Source of the DNA: Plantibacter sp050587525 | GTDB lineage: Bacteria > Actinomycetota > Actinomycetes > Actinomycetales > Microbacteriaceae | Direction: 5' to 3' | Assembly (NCBI RefSeq): GCF_050587525.1 | Contig: NZ_JBOBFT010000018.1 | Location: forward strand, 17,124-81,123 | DNA length: 64,000 nt | Shown here: in pieces, positions 42,950-50,759 of the stretch | Position numbering within the stretch: the first letter of the stretch is position 1 | Layout: the number at the start of each line of letters is the position of its first letter | Notes under the pieces: model-generated | What the model saw: the letters and a program-made list of their open reading frames with translations, nothing else | What the model was told of the DNA's origin: nothing | Database searches by the model: none | Made by a program: the position numbers and the translations under genes

Positions 42950-44502
42950 CCGCTCCGGAGACCGTGGCCCCGCGTGCTCACGCACGGGAGGCAGTCGCGC
43001 TCTCCGGGATCACCAAGAGGTACGGTGCCGTCGTCGCGAACGACGGCATCGACCTCGTGGTGCCGGCGGGCACCGTGCACGCGGTCATGGGCGAGAACGG
43101 CGCCGGCAAGTCGACGCTCATGTCGATCCTCTTCGGGCTGACCCGGCCGGACTCCGGCGGGATCCGCGTCGAGGGCGCCGACGTCGAGTTCTCCGATGCG
43201 GCGGGCGCCATCGCCGTCGGACTCGGGATGGTGCACCAGCACTTCCGCCTGGTCGACGAGTTCACGGTCGCCGAGAACGTCGTCTTCGGGGCCGAGCCGC
43301 GACGGTTCGGGCTCATCGATCGCCGAGCCGCCGCCCGCCGGGTCCGCGAGCTCGCCGCTCGCTTCGGCCTCGACATCGATCCGGACGCCCGCGTGGATTC
43401 GCTGTCCGCCGGTGTCAGGCAGCGGGTGGAGATCCTCAAAGCGCTGCATCGGGACGCCCGCATCCTCATCCTCGACGAACCGACGGCCGTCCTCACGCCC
43501 AACGAGGTCAGCGCGCTCTTCGCGGTCATCCGCCGCGCGGTCGACGAGGGGACGACCGTCCTGCTCGTCACCCACAAGATCCAGGAGGTCCTCGCGATCT
43601 CCGACGCCGTCACCGTGCTCCGCGGCGGACGGGTGACCGGGCGGTTCCGCACCGCGGACACGACGGCGACGGAACTCGTGCACGCCATGACGGGCCGCGA
43701 GGTCCTCGAGGTGCGCAACACCGGCTCAGCCGAGCTCGGCGATGTGATCCTGCAGGTCGACGACCTCGTCGTCGGCGACGGCCGGACCGATCGTGTGCGC
43801 GACGTATCGCTGCAGATCCGCGGCGGTGAGATCCTCGGCATCGCCGGAGTGTCCGGCAACGGCCAGCACGAACTCGTCGCCGCGATCCTCGGCACGCAGC
43901 GGATCACGTCCGGGAGCATCCGACTGCTCGGGACGGAGGTCGAGGCCCTGCCGGTCTTCCAGCGTCGTGCCCTCGGACTCGCGGTCATCCCGGAGGACCG
44001 CCGGGGAGAAGGGCTCGCGGTGACCATGACGATCGCCGAGAACCTGTCGCTCGGGCACCACCGGACGCCGCCGCTCGGCGCCCGATCCGGCCTCCGCCGC
44101 GGTTGGTTGTCACCCCGCGCCGTCCGGGCCTGGTCGAACGAACTCGCGGCCGCCTACGACGTGCGCACCTCGACGACCTCCGCCCCGGCCGGATCGCTGT
44201 CCGGGGGCAACGCCCAGAAGGTCGTCCTCGCCAGGGAGCTGACCCACAACGCGCCGCTCCTCATCGCCGAACAACCCACCCAGGGGGTGGACGTCGGTGC
44301 CATCGAGGCGATCCACCAGCGCCTCCTCGCCTACCGCTCGAAGGAGCACGCCGTGCTGCTCGTCTCCCACGAGATCTCCGAACTGCAAGCGCTCGCCGAT
44401 CGTATCGCCGTGATGCTCGACGGTCGGATCGTCGCCGTCCTCGACCGCGATGAGGCGAGCAACGAACGACTCGGCGCCGCGATGTCGGGGGTCGCGTTGT
44501 GA
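42946..44502 (+). CDS. BMP-type ABC transporter ATPase with two nucleotide-binding domains
   Basis: The 518-residue protein contains two fused ATPase domains, as in RbsA/YufO. The first has Walker A GENGAGKST, the signature LSAGVRQRVEIL and Walker B ILILDEPTAVLTP. The second has the usual altered P-loop GVSGNGQHEL and the signature LSGGNAQKVVLAREL. Length and layout match the family. ATGA overlaps the binding-protein stop. Confidence 0.95.
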   Translation: MTAPETVAPRAHAREAVALSGITKRYGAVVANDGIDLVVPAGTVHAVMGENGAGKSTLMSILFGLTRPDSGGIRVEGADVEFSDAAGAIAVGLGMVHQHFRLVDEFTVAENVVFGAEPRRFGLIDRRAAARRVRELAARFGLDIDPDARVDSLSAGVRQRVEILKALHRDARILILDEPTAVLTPNEVSALFAVIRRAVDEGTTVLLVTHKIQEVLAISDAVTVLRGGRVTGRFRTADTTATELVHAMTGREVLEVRNTGSAELGDVILQVDDLVVGDGRTDRVRDVSLQIRGGEILGIAGVSGNGQHELVAAILGTQRITSGSIRLLGTEVEALPVFQRRALGLAVIPEDRRGEGLAVTMTIAENLSLGHHRTPPLGARSGLRRGWLSPRAVRAWSNELAAAYDVRTSTTSAPAGSLSGGNAQKVVLARELTHNAPLLIAEQPTQGVDVGAIEAIHQRLLAYRSKEHAVLLVSHEISELQALADRIAVMLDGRIVAVLDRDEASNERLGAAMSGVAL

Positions 44503-45653
44503 GCGCCGACGTCGGGCGCGCGGCACGACCGGAGACAGGCATCGAAGCGGCAGCTCCAGGTGGCGGCGCCGGCTCGGATCCGCGTCCGCCCATTCCAGCC
44601 AAGCCGCGCCAGAGCCTCCTCGCCCGCGTGGCGAGGCATCCGTCGACCGTGCCCGTCGCGGCCGTCGTCCTCGCCCTCCTCATCGGTGCCGGGATCATCG
44701 CTGCGGCCGGCTACAGCCCGATCACCGCCTACTCCGCGATCCTCACGGGCGCCCTCGACCCGGGCAACCTCGACTACACGATCTCCACCTGGGGCTACAT
44801 CCTCGGCATGGCGCTCGCCGCCGCGATCCCGCTGCGCATGGGGGAGTTCAACCTGGGCGGGAACGGCCAACTGGCGCTCGGCGGAATCGTCGCCGCCGTC
44901 GTCGCCGGCCAACCGGGGCTGCCCGGGCCGCTCGCGGTCGTCGCGGCCCTCCTCGCCGCGATCGTCATCGGCGCCCTGTTCTCCGCCATCGCGGCACCGC
45001 TCGCGACGCGATTCGGCGTGCCCGTCATCATCTCGACGCTCATGCTCGCGCCCGTCGGCGTCGCGATCGCCTCGTTCCTCGTCCGCTACCCGTTGGCCGA
45101 TCCCGGTTCACCGGTCGCGCAGACGCCGGCCGTGCCTGCCGGCGCCCAGCTGCTCCCGCTCGGCGATCTCCGGTACACGAACGTCGGACTGCTGATCCTC
45201 ATCGCCGCGCTCGTCGTCTTCTGGCTCGTCGACACGAGGACGTCGGTCGGATTCGAACTCCGAGTGGCAGGGGTCAACCGCACCTTCGCCGCGTACGGCG
45301 GCCTGCGAGCGGGGCGGCTCACGCTCGGATCGATGGCCTTCGCAGGAGCCGCGGCAGGACTCGTCGGCGCCGTCATCGTGCTGTCCCCGCCGTACCGCTT
45401 CATCGACGGCGCCCTCATCAGCCCTGGCTACACGACCGCCGGGATGGCCGCCGCATTCCTCGCCGGCGGACGACCCGCGCTCCTGCCGGTCACGGTAGCC
45501 CTGTTCACGATCCTCCAGGTCGGCGGGCCGGCGATGCAGCGCGACGCCGGCATCCCGGGGCAGCTGTCCGAGGTCATCCAGGGCGTCGTCATCATCGTGC
45601 TCGCGCTGCGGACCGTCATTGCGCGCGTCCAGGCCGGACGAAGGGAGAGCTGA
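44499..45653 (+). CDS. BMP-type ABC transporter permease 1 (YufP-like)
   Basis: The 384-residue permease has ~9 membrane spans. A ~45-residue Ala/Pro-rich cytosolic N-terminus precedes the first span (VPVAAVVLALLIGAGIIAAAG). Typical blocks are ALAAAIPLRMGEFNLGGNGQLALGGIVAA and VAGVNRTFAAYGGLRAGRL. The GTG start overlaps the ATPase stop. It forms a heterodimer with the next gene product. Confidence 0.92.
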   Translation: MSADVGRAARPETGIEAAAPGGGAGSDPRPPIPAKPRQSLLARVARHPSTVPVAAVVLALLIGAGIIAAAGYSPITAYSAILTGALDPGNLDYTISTWGYILGMALAAAIPLRMGEFNLGGNGQLALGGIVAAVVAGQPGLPGPLAVVAALLAAIVIGALFSAIAAPLATRFGVPVIISTLMLAPVGVAIASFLVRYPLADPGSPVAQTPAVPAGAQLLPLGDLRYTNVGLLILIAALVVFWLVDTRTSVGFELRVAGVNRTFAAYGGLRAGRLTLGSMAFAGAAAGLVGAVIVLSPPYRFIDGALISPGYTTAGMAAAFLAGGRPALLPVTVALFTILQVGGPAMQRDAGIPGQLSEVIQGVVIIVLALRTVIARVQAGRRES

Positions 45654-46606
45654 TGCAGAACCTCACCTGGAGCTTCGTCGCCGCCGTCCTCCTGGCGGCA
45701 ACGCCCATCATGTACGCGGCACTCGCCGGTGCGCTCAGTGCTCAGGCCGGAGTGTTCAACATCGCGCTCGAAGGACAGATGCTGTGGGGCGCGTTCGCCG
45801 CGGTCGTCGCGAGCCACCTCAGCGGGAACCCGTGGATCGGCGTCCTCGCCGCGATCGTGACGACCGCCGTGTTCTCCGGAATCCTCGCGATCGGCGCCGC
45901 CTGGCTGCGTGCGGACCCCATCATCATCGCGATCGGGACGAATCTCCTCGCACTCGGGTTGACGAGCTTCCTGCTCGGTGCGTGGTTCAACGCGGCCGGG
46001 ACGTTCGCGCCCACCGGACTGCAGGGGCTGCCGAAACTGTCCGGGCTGAAAGGCGTGCCGGTGCTCGGCGAGGTCCTCGGCTCGCAGACGATCCTCGTTC
46101 CGCTGTCGCTCGTCCTCATCGTCGCCGTCGGCCTGTGGCTGCTCTACACACCCGTGGGGCTGCGCGTGCGCGGGGTCGGCCTGCACCCGGAGGCGGCGTC
46201 GAGCCTCGGCGTGAACGTGCGTCGGTACCGGACGATCGTTGTGCTCGTCGGCGGGGCGCTGTGCGGGATCGCCGGGGCCCAACTGTCGCTCGGGAACGTC
46301 ACGATGTTCGGCGAGAACATGTCCGCCGGGCGCGGCTGGATCGCGGTCGCGGCCGTCATCCTCGTGTCCAGCCGGCCCCTCTGGCTGCCACTGGCCTGCC
46401 TCGGCTTCGGAGCGGCTGAGGCGATCGGCTTCCATCTCCAGGGTGCCGGCGCCCCGCAACAGCTGACCGATGCCGCGCCGTACGCGATCACGCTCATCGT
46501 GATCGTCCTCAGCCGGGTCGGGCGCAGGCGGGACGCGACGGACGGCTCCGGCGGTGCACCGGTCGTCGGTCGGCCTCGGCGTCGGCGTGAGCGGATCAGC
46601 GCATGA
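45653..46606 (+). CDS. BMP-type ABC transporter permease 2 (YufQ-like)
   Basis: The 317-residue permease has ~8-9 spans and the blocks LSAQAGVFNIALEGQMLWGAFAAVVA and GLRVRGVGLHPEAASSLGVNVRRYR. The start ATG overlaps the previous TGA (TGATG). The C-terminus is Arg-rich. The following small gene overlaps by 4 bp. Confidence 0.92.
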   Translation: MQNLTWSFVAAVLLAATPIMYAALAGALSAQAGVFNIALEGQMLWGAFAAVVASHLSGNPWIGVLAAIVTTAVFSGILAIGAAWLRADPIIIAIGTNLLALGLTSFLLGAWFNAAGTFAPTGLQGLPKLSGLKGVPVLGEVLGSQTILVPLSLVLIVAVGLWLLYTPVGLRVRGVGLHPEAASSLGVNVRRYRTIVVLVGGALCGIAGAQLSLGNVTMFGENMSAGRGWIAVAAVILVSSRPLWLPLACLGFGAAEAIGFHLQGAGAPQQLTDAAPYAITLIVIVLSRVGRRRDATDGSGGAPVVGRPRRRRERISA

Positions 46607-46935
46607 CCGGCATCCCCGATGCCCCCGTGCACCTCGTCGCGATCGCCCGATTCACACCCCTCCCGGAGGCGTACGACCGGGTGCTCGCCGCGCTCGAACG
46701 GGTGACGATCGCGACACATGCCGAACCGGGCTGCCTGCTGCTCGCCCTCCACGCGACCGATGGCGGGCAGCTCGTCCAGATCGGCAAGTGGGAGTCCCTC
46801 GCGCACTGGAGGGCCCACGGGGATGCGCCGTCGGTGCACGCGCTCAACCGCGAGATCGAAGGACTGCTGGCCGTCGATCGCGAGATCGTTCGACTCACGC
46901 CCGTCCCTCTCGGCGGCGAGCTCGGGCTCGTCTGA
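46603..46935 (+). CDS. Antibiotic-biosynthesis-monooxygenase (ABM)-fold protein
   Basis: The 110-residue protein has the dimeric alpha/beta-barrel pattern: HLVAIARFTPLPEAYDRVLAALERVTIATHAEPGCLLLALH (in blocks), QIGKWESLAHWRAHGDAPSV, and a final helix. ABM-fold proteins include quinol monooxygenases and heme-degrading enzymes, while many have no known activity. Coupling to the importer and placement before the DszC-like gene suggest it acts on an intermediate of the same pathway. Confidence 0.85.
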   Translation: MTGIPDAPVHLVAIARFTPLPEAYDRVLAALERVTIATHAEPGCLLLALHATDGGQLVQIGKWESLAHWRAHGDAPSVHALNREIEGLLAVDREIVRLTPVPLGGELGLV

Positions 46936-47038
46936 GACGGGCGTTCTCCGCGGCGCCATGTCGTCGTCGCTTCCCCACATCACGTGCTTCATCCCGCCCA
47001 TCGCCGCACTGTTCCACACCGCCGAAAGGACCACCGAC

Positions 47039-48283
47039 ATGACCGAGACCACTTCAGATCCCAGCACCGCATCGCCGACCAGGGCCAGCCACTGGCAGGG
47101 CAATGCGAGCGAGGAGGAGTTGGCGCACTGGGGCGCGGTCGCTGAGCGGGTCGCCGAGGCGCTCGCCGTCGACGTCCTCGAACGGGACCGCGCCAACCTC
47201 GACCCGACGGCGGAGCTCGAGCTGCTGCGCGATTCCGGCCTCGTGAGCCTGCTCGACCCGGCGGAGTTCGGGGGAGGCGGCGGACACTGGGAGAGCGCGT
47301 TCCTCGCGATCCGTGTCCTGTCCAGGGTCGACGCGTCGATCGCCCAGGTCCTCGCCTACCACTACTTCAATGTGGCTGCGATCGGCTTCGCCGTCCCGTT
47401 CGAGGGGCAGGAGGCCTGGTATCGGCGAACGATCGAGGGCCGCTTGGTGTGGGGCGACTCGGTCAACCCTGTCGATCCGTCGCACGAGCTCGTGCCGGAC
47501 GGCGCCGGGTACCGACTGAACGGGACGAAGCGCTTCTCGACCGGTGCATCGGCCGGCGATGTCATCCTCGTGAACGCGCTCGTGCGCGGTGGCGACCGTG
47601 ACGGGCAGATCCTCTCATTCGTCGTCGATCACGATGCCGCGGGTGTCGAGTTCCTCGGTGACTGGGATGCGCTCGGCCAGCGGTTGTCCGCGAGCGGAAC
47701 CGTCCGGTTCGTTGATGTCGCGGTCGCTCCCGAGGACGTGCTCGGCGCGATCGGTGGGAGCAGCTTCTCCGACCTCATCACGCCCGGCATCCAACTCGCG
47801 TTCAGCAACCTCTACCTCGGTGTCGCGGAAGGCGCTCTCGCGAAGGGCGTCGAGTTGACCAGAGCCCGTCGGAACGCGTGGTTCCTGAGCAGTGCGGAGC
47901 TGTACCGCGACGACCCGTTCGTGCAGCGGGTCGTCGGTGAGTTCGCGTCTCGCATCGCTGCTGTCGAGGCGCTCGCCGATCGTGTCGGTCGCCAGTTCGC
48001 CTCGGCCGTCTCCCGTGGGTTCGCGGTGACGGCGGAGGATCGCGGTGTCGTCGCGATCGAGGTCGCGAAGGTCAAGGTCGTGTCGACCGAGGTCGGTGTC
48101 GAGGTCGCGAACCGCATCTTCGAAGTGACCGGTTCGAGTTCTGCGACGACTGCCGTCGGTCTCGACCTGTTCTGGCGGAACGTGCGGACGCACTCCCTGC
48201 ACGATCCGGTCGATTTCAAGAAGCTCGAGGTCGGTGCCCATCACCTGACCGGTGCCTTCCAGCCCGTCTCCCTCTACACCTGA
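47039..48283 (+). CDS. Second DszC/SfnC-like acyl-CoA-dehydrogenase-fold monooxygenase
   Basis: The 414-residue protein is a homologue of the 38756 product: LRDSGLVSLLDPAEFGGGGGHWESAFLAIRVLSRVDASIAQVLAYHYF (in blocks), WGDSVNPVDPSHELVP, GTKRFSTGASAGDVILV and FWRNVRTHSLHDPVDFKKLEVG. The last block, with the RN-x-RTHSLHDP motif, is characteristic of DszC-like flavoproteins. GAAAGGA precedes the ATG. It has no repeat tail, unlike its paralogue. It is followed by a C-rich tract and palindromic repeat copy 3. Confidence 0.9.
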   Translation: MTETTSDPSTASPTRASHWQGNASEEELAHWGAVAERVAEALAVDVLERDRANLDPTAELELLRDSGLVSLLDPAEFGGGGGHWESAFLAIRVLSRVDASIAQVLAYHYFNVAAIGFAVPFEGQEAWYRRTIEGRLVWGDSVNPVDPSHELVPDGAGYRLNGTKRFSTGASAGDVILVNALVRGGDRDGQILSFVVDHDAAGVEFLGDWDALGQRLSASGTVRFVDVAVAPEDVLGAIGGSSFSDLITPGIQLAFSNLYLGVAEGALAKGVELTRARRNAWFLSSAELYRDDPFVQRVVGEFASRIAAVEALADRVGRQFASAVSRGFAVTAEDRGVVAIEVAKVKVVSTEVGVEVANRIFEVTGSSSATTAVGLDLFWRNVRTHSLHDPVDFKKLEVGAHHLTGAFQPVSLYT

Positions 48284-48331
48284 CCCGCCCCTCCCTCCCT
48301 CCCTCCCTCCCCTCCCTCCCCGCCCCGCCCC
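48284..48331. repeat. C-run tract with strong G-quadruplex potential on the minus strand
   Basis: Directly after the stop codon, eleven runs of three or four C are separated by single T or G bases (CCCTCCCTCCCT...). The complementary strand has enough G-runs for stable G-quadruplexes, and the C-strand could form an i-motif. Palindromic repeat copy 3 begins two bases later. Confidence 0.85.
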
Positions 48332-48333
48332 TT

Positions 48334-48398
48334 CCGCCGAGGTGAGGCTTCCGGTTCTTCCTGAGCGCCAGAAACTACCGGAAGCCTCACCTCGGCGG
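48334..48398. repeat. dispersed palindromic repeat, copy 3
   Basis: The arms 48334-48354 and 48378-48398 are perfect over 21 bp (CCGCCGAGGTGAGGCTTCCG...). The inner part has diverged from copies 1 and 2 (TTCTTCC / AACTACC). It lies between the DszC-like gene and the VOC gene. Confidence 0.88.
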
Positions 48399-48416
48399 TT
48401 GTGCGCACGGAGGTTT

Positions 48417-48456
48417 GCGTCACCGGCTTGACTGGTGACGCGCGGTCTGGCAGAGT
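48417..48456 (+). promoter_or_regulatory. promoter of the VOC gene overlapped by an inverted repeat
   Basis: TTGACT (48428-48433) and CAGAGT (48451-48456) are 17 bp apart and could be -35 and -10 boxes. A perfect 8-bp inverted repeat GCGTCACC/GGTGACGC (48417-48441) straddles the -35 box, so a dimeric regulator could bind there. A further GGTGACG occurs at 48473. Confidence 0.5.
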
Positions 48457-48515
48457 CGTCACTTGTTCGACCGGTGACGATGTCCGGTCATGACACGCAG
48501 AAGGAGCGCACCACC

Positions 48516-48965
48516 ATGAACCTGACCCTCAAGCTCGAAGTCCTCGTCATCCCCGTCTCGGACGTCGATCGCGCGAAAGCGTTCTACGAACGCATCGGGT
48601 TCCGACTCGACGCCGACTTCCCGGCGGGCGACTCGTTCCGCGTCGTCCAGCTCACGCCTCCCGGATCCGAGGCGTCCATCATCTTCGGCGACGGCGTCTC
48701 GGCTGCGGCGCCGGGCTCAACCCAGGGTCTGCACCTCATCGTCTCCGACATCGTGGCCGCGCGCGAGGAGCTGGCTGCGCGCGGCGTCGACATCAGCGAC
48801 GTCTGGCACGATGCCGATGGCGTCTTCCATCACGCAGGATCCGCCAATCGCGTCCCCGGCCCGCACCCCGAGCGCGCCGACTACGCCTCCTTCGCCTCCT
48901 TCGAGGATCCCGACGGCAACGGTTGGATCCTGCAGGAGGTCGTCACACGAGCTCCGGGGCGGTGA
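48516..48965 (+). CDS. VOC-superfamily (glyoxalase/dioxygenase-like) protein
   Basis: The 149-residue protein has paired beta-alpha-beta3 modules: EVLVIPVSDVDRAKAFYERIGFRLDADFP (in blocks), SIIFGDGVSA, LHLIVSDIVAAREELAARGVDI, and FEDPDGNGWILQEV with the C-terminal Glu that often binds metal. The substrate is unknown. AAGGAG lies ahead of the ATG at 48516. Confidence 0.9.
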   Translation: MNLTLKLEVLVIPVSDVDRAKAFYERIGFRLDADFPAGDSFRVVQLTPPGSEASIIFGDGVSAAAPGSTQGLHLIVSDIVAAREELAARGVDISDVWHDADGVFHHAGSANRVPGPHPERADYASFASFEDPDGNGWILQEVVTRAPGR

Positions 48966-48969
48966 GCCG

Positions 48970-49248
48970 ATGGGCCTGGCGCCGACGCCGGACGTGGCGG
49001 GGCGGGAGGGGGACGGAGCATGGCGACGACCTCTGACTGACGAGGCCACGCGTGCGGTCATCCTCGAGCTCGTGAACGAAGCGGCGGCAGCGCACGGCGT
49101 CTCCGAGGAGAACGAGCTGGGCGGGGTCCGCGATGACGCGTGGCCCGCCTGGTGCACCGATCACCTGGTCCGTTCGCTCACTGCGGGCGGCTATCGCCTC
49201 GTCCGCTCGGGAAGGGGGCCGGCATCGGATTCGCACGGCGCCGTGTGA
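48970..49248 (+). CDS. Small hypothetical protein
   Basis: The 92-residue frame starts four bases after the VOC stop with GGTGAG before it, so it is probably co-translated. It contains LTDEATRAVILELVNEAAAAHGV and WPAWCTDHLVRSLTAGGYRLV, an amphipathic helical pattern. I do not recognise a family. Conservation is not known. Confidence 0.55.
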   Translation: MGLAPTPDVAGREGDGAWRRPLTDEATRAVILELVNEAAAAHGVSEENELGGVRDDAWPAWCTDHLVRSLTAGGYRLVRSGRGPASDSHGAV

Positions 49249-49345
49249 TGGCGATGGATGCCGCGTGGCGGCCGGTCCGACGCGCGCGTTCGGCGAAGTC
49301 GTGCGAATGCCCGATTTCAATCGTTCCGTGTGTCAGGATGCTGGG

Positions 49346-49717
49346 ATGGAAAGCGCGCCGATCATGGCTTGGACACTGCAGAACGAAATCCCCATCCCAG
49401 AGGATGTGACACCACTGCTCGTGCAGGGGGAGCAGGCGGTCGCCGCCTTCAAGACCTTCCGCGACTCCGCGGTGTTCACGACGAAGCGGCTGATCGTCCG
49501 GGATGCACAAGGCATCTCCGGCAAGAAGGTCGAGATCTACTCGCTGCCGTACAGCTCCATCAACATGTGGTCATCGGAGAACGCGGGGAAGCTCGACTGG
49601 AACTCTGAGATCGAGCTCTGGACGCGCGCCGGTCACATCAAGGTCAAGCTCGCGAAGGGTGCCGATGTGCGTCGCCTCGACAGTCTGATCGCTTGGGCGG
49701 TCCTGCAGTCGCACTAG
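49346..49717 (+). CDS. Bacterial PH-domain protein (bPH_1/YvbH-like)
   Basis: The 123-residue protein is a single PH-like domain: PEDVTPLLVQGEQAVAAFKTFRDSAVFTTKRLIVRDAQGI (in blocks), KKVEIYSLPYSSINMWSSENAGKLDWNSEIELWT and a C-terminal amphipathic helix DVRRLDSLIAWAVLQ. Such proteins are common single-gene cytosolic factors in Firmicutes and Actinobacteria, and their function is unclear. AGGATGCTGGG precedes the ATG. Confidence 0.85.
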   Translation: MESAPIMAWTLQNEIPIPEDVTPLLVQGEQAVAAFKTFRDSAVFTTKRLIVRDAQGISGKKVEIYSLPYSSINMWSSENAGKLDWNSEIELWTRAGHIKVKLAKGADVRRLDSLIAWAVLQSH

Positions 49718-49847
49718 TGCGCATCCGGCTACGCATCCCGCATCGCCGGCACGGCAGGAGGGGAACAGCTCGACAGGGGGACCGAATCCGCAGCGCGGTC
49801 CTCGTCTCGGGCGGTTCTCCTTGCGCCGCGCTGACGACTCGGCGTGC

Positions 49848-50525
49848 CTAGAAGCTCGCGACGCCGTTGCCGATGAGGACGACGCCGAACACGACGAGCA
49901 GCATCGCCATGACCGTCGTGTGATTGGCGAGCAGCCAGCGCTCCATCGCTTCGAGCGGGCCCATCAGCCGCGCAGAGAACGCGAGGTGACCGAGGAGCGG
50001 AAGGATGATCGTGATAGCGGCGACGATCACGTAGAGCACGATCGTCCAGACGACGCCCGATGCGTCCAGCCCGCCCGTGCCGATGCTCAGCGCTGCGGCG
50101 GCCGTGAAGGCGAGGTTCTTCGGGTTCGCGCCCGCGAGGAGGAGTCCGGTCGTGAAGCTGCGCCCTGGCGTCGAGCTCGTCATCATCGAGATCCAGCCGG
50201 GCAGGACAGGGGCCCCTTCGGCGTCCTGTTTCGGTCCGCCGATGAACTTCCGCACCGCGAGGACGAGGAGCGAGAGGCCCAGCAGGAGTCGCAGCACGCC
50301 GGCGACCGCGTTCGGGTCGCTCGGATCAGGTTGTTCGACGAGTTTCGCGACGGCCGTGAACGCGATGGTCGCGACGAGGATTGCGAGGAGCCATCCGGTG
50401 AGGAAGGCTGCGCCGTTCGCGCGAGGGCGTGGCGTGAGCAGGAGGAGCACGATCGCGATCATCGGGAACGGACTGAAGGAGATCGCCAGGCCGAGCGGGA
50501 GGAGGCTGCCGATGACGTCGTACAT
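49848..50525 (-). CDS. GAP/Sap-family membrane protein (LysE-superfamily-like)
   Basis: The 225-residue protein has six membrane helices: LLPLGLAISFSPFPMIAIVLLLL, GWLLAILVATIAFTAV, a middle cytosolic loop KFIGGPKQDAEGAP, and GLLLAGANPKNLAFTAAAAL (the LysE-like NPK motif). Mycobacterial GAP/Sap proteins take part in glycopeptidolipid or sulfolipid export. It stands alone, minus strand, between plus-strand units. Confidence 0.87.
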   Translation of the reverse strand: MYDVIGSLLPLGLAISFSPFPMIAIVLLLLTPRPRANGAAFLTGWLLAILVATIAFTAVAKLVEQPDPSDPNAVAGVLRLLLGLSLLVLAVRKFIGGPKQDAEGAPVLPGWISMMTSSTPGRSFTTGLLLAGANPKNLAFTAAAALSIGTGGLDASGVVWTIVLYVIVAAITIILPLLGHLAFSARLMGPLEAMERWLLANHTTVMAMLLVVFGVVLIGNGVASF

Positions 50526-50759
50526 TCCCAGACACTACCGCGATCGCAGCCGTCGCCGGAATCGCGCGGGCGCCGGTGCGACCCCCCCCACGCCCACTCG
50601 AACGAGCACGCCAACAACCACTCGCGCTGATCCCTGGAAGTCCATCAGCGACAGGCATGCAAAACCAACATAAAAAAGTTTGCTCAGTCAATCTTGAATA
50701 TGTTACTTTGTGGAAGCCATCCAATGACGGATACGGCCACAGAAGGGATTTGCATCCAA

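Noticed and set aside
41555..42985. 476-codon minus-strand frame opposite the BMP binding-protein gene
   Set aside because: Asp/Arg/Val-rich shadow with no domain; the plus strand carries a clear lipoprotein signal and BMP fold.
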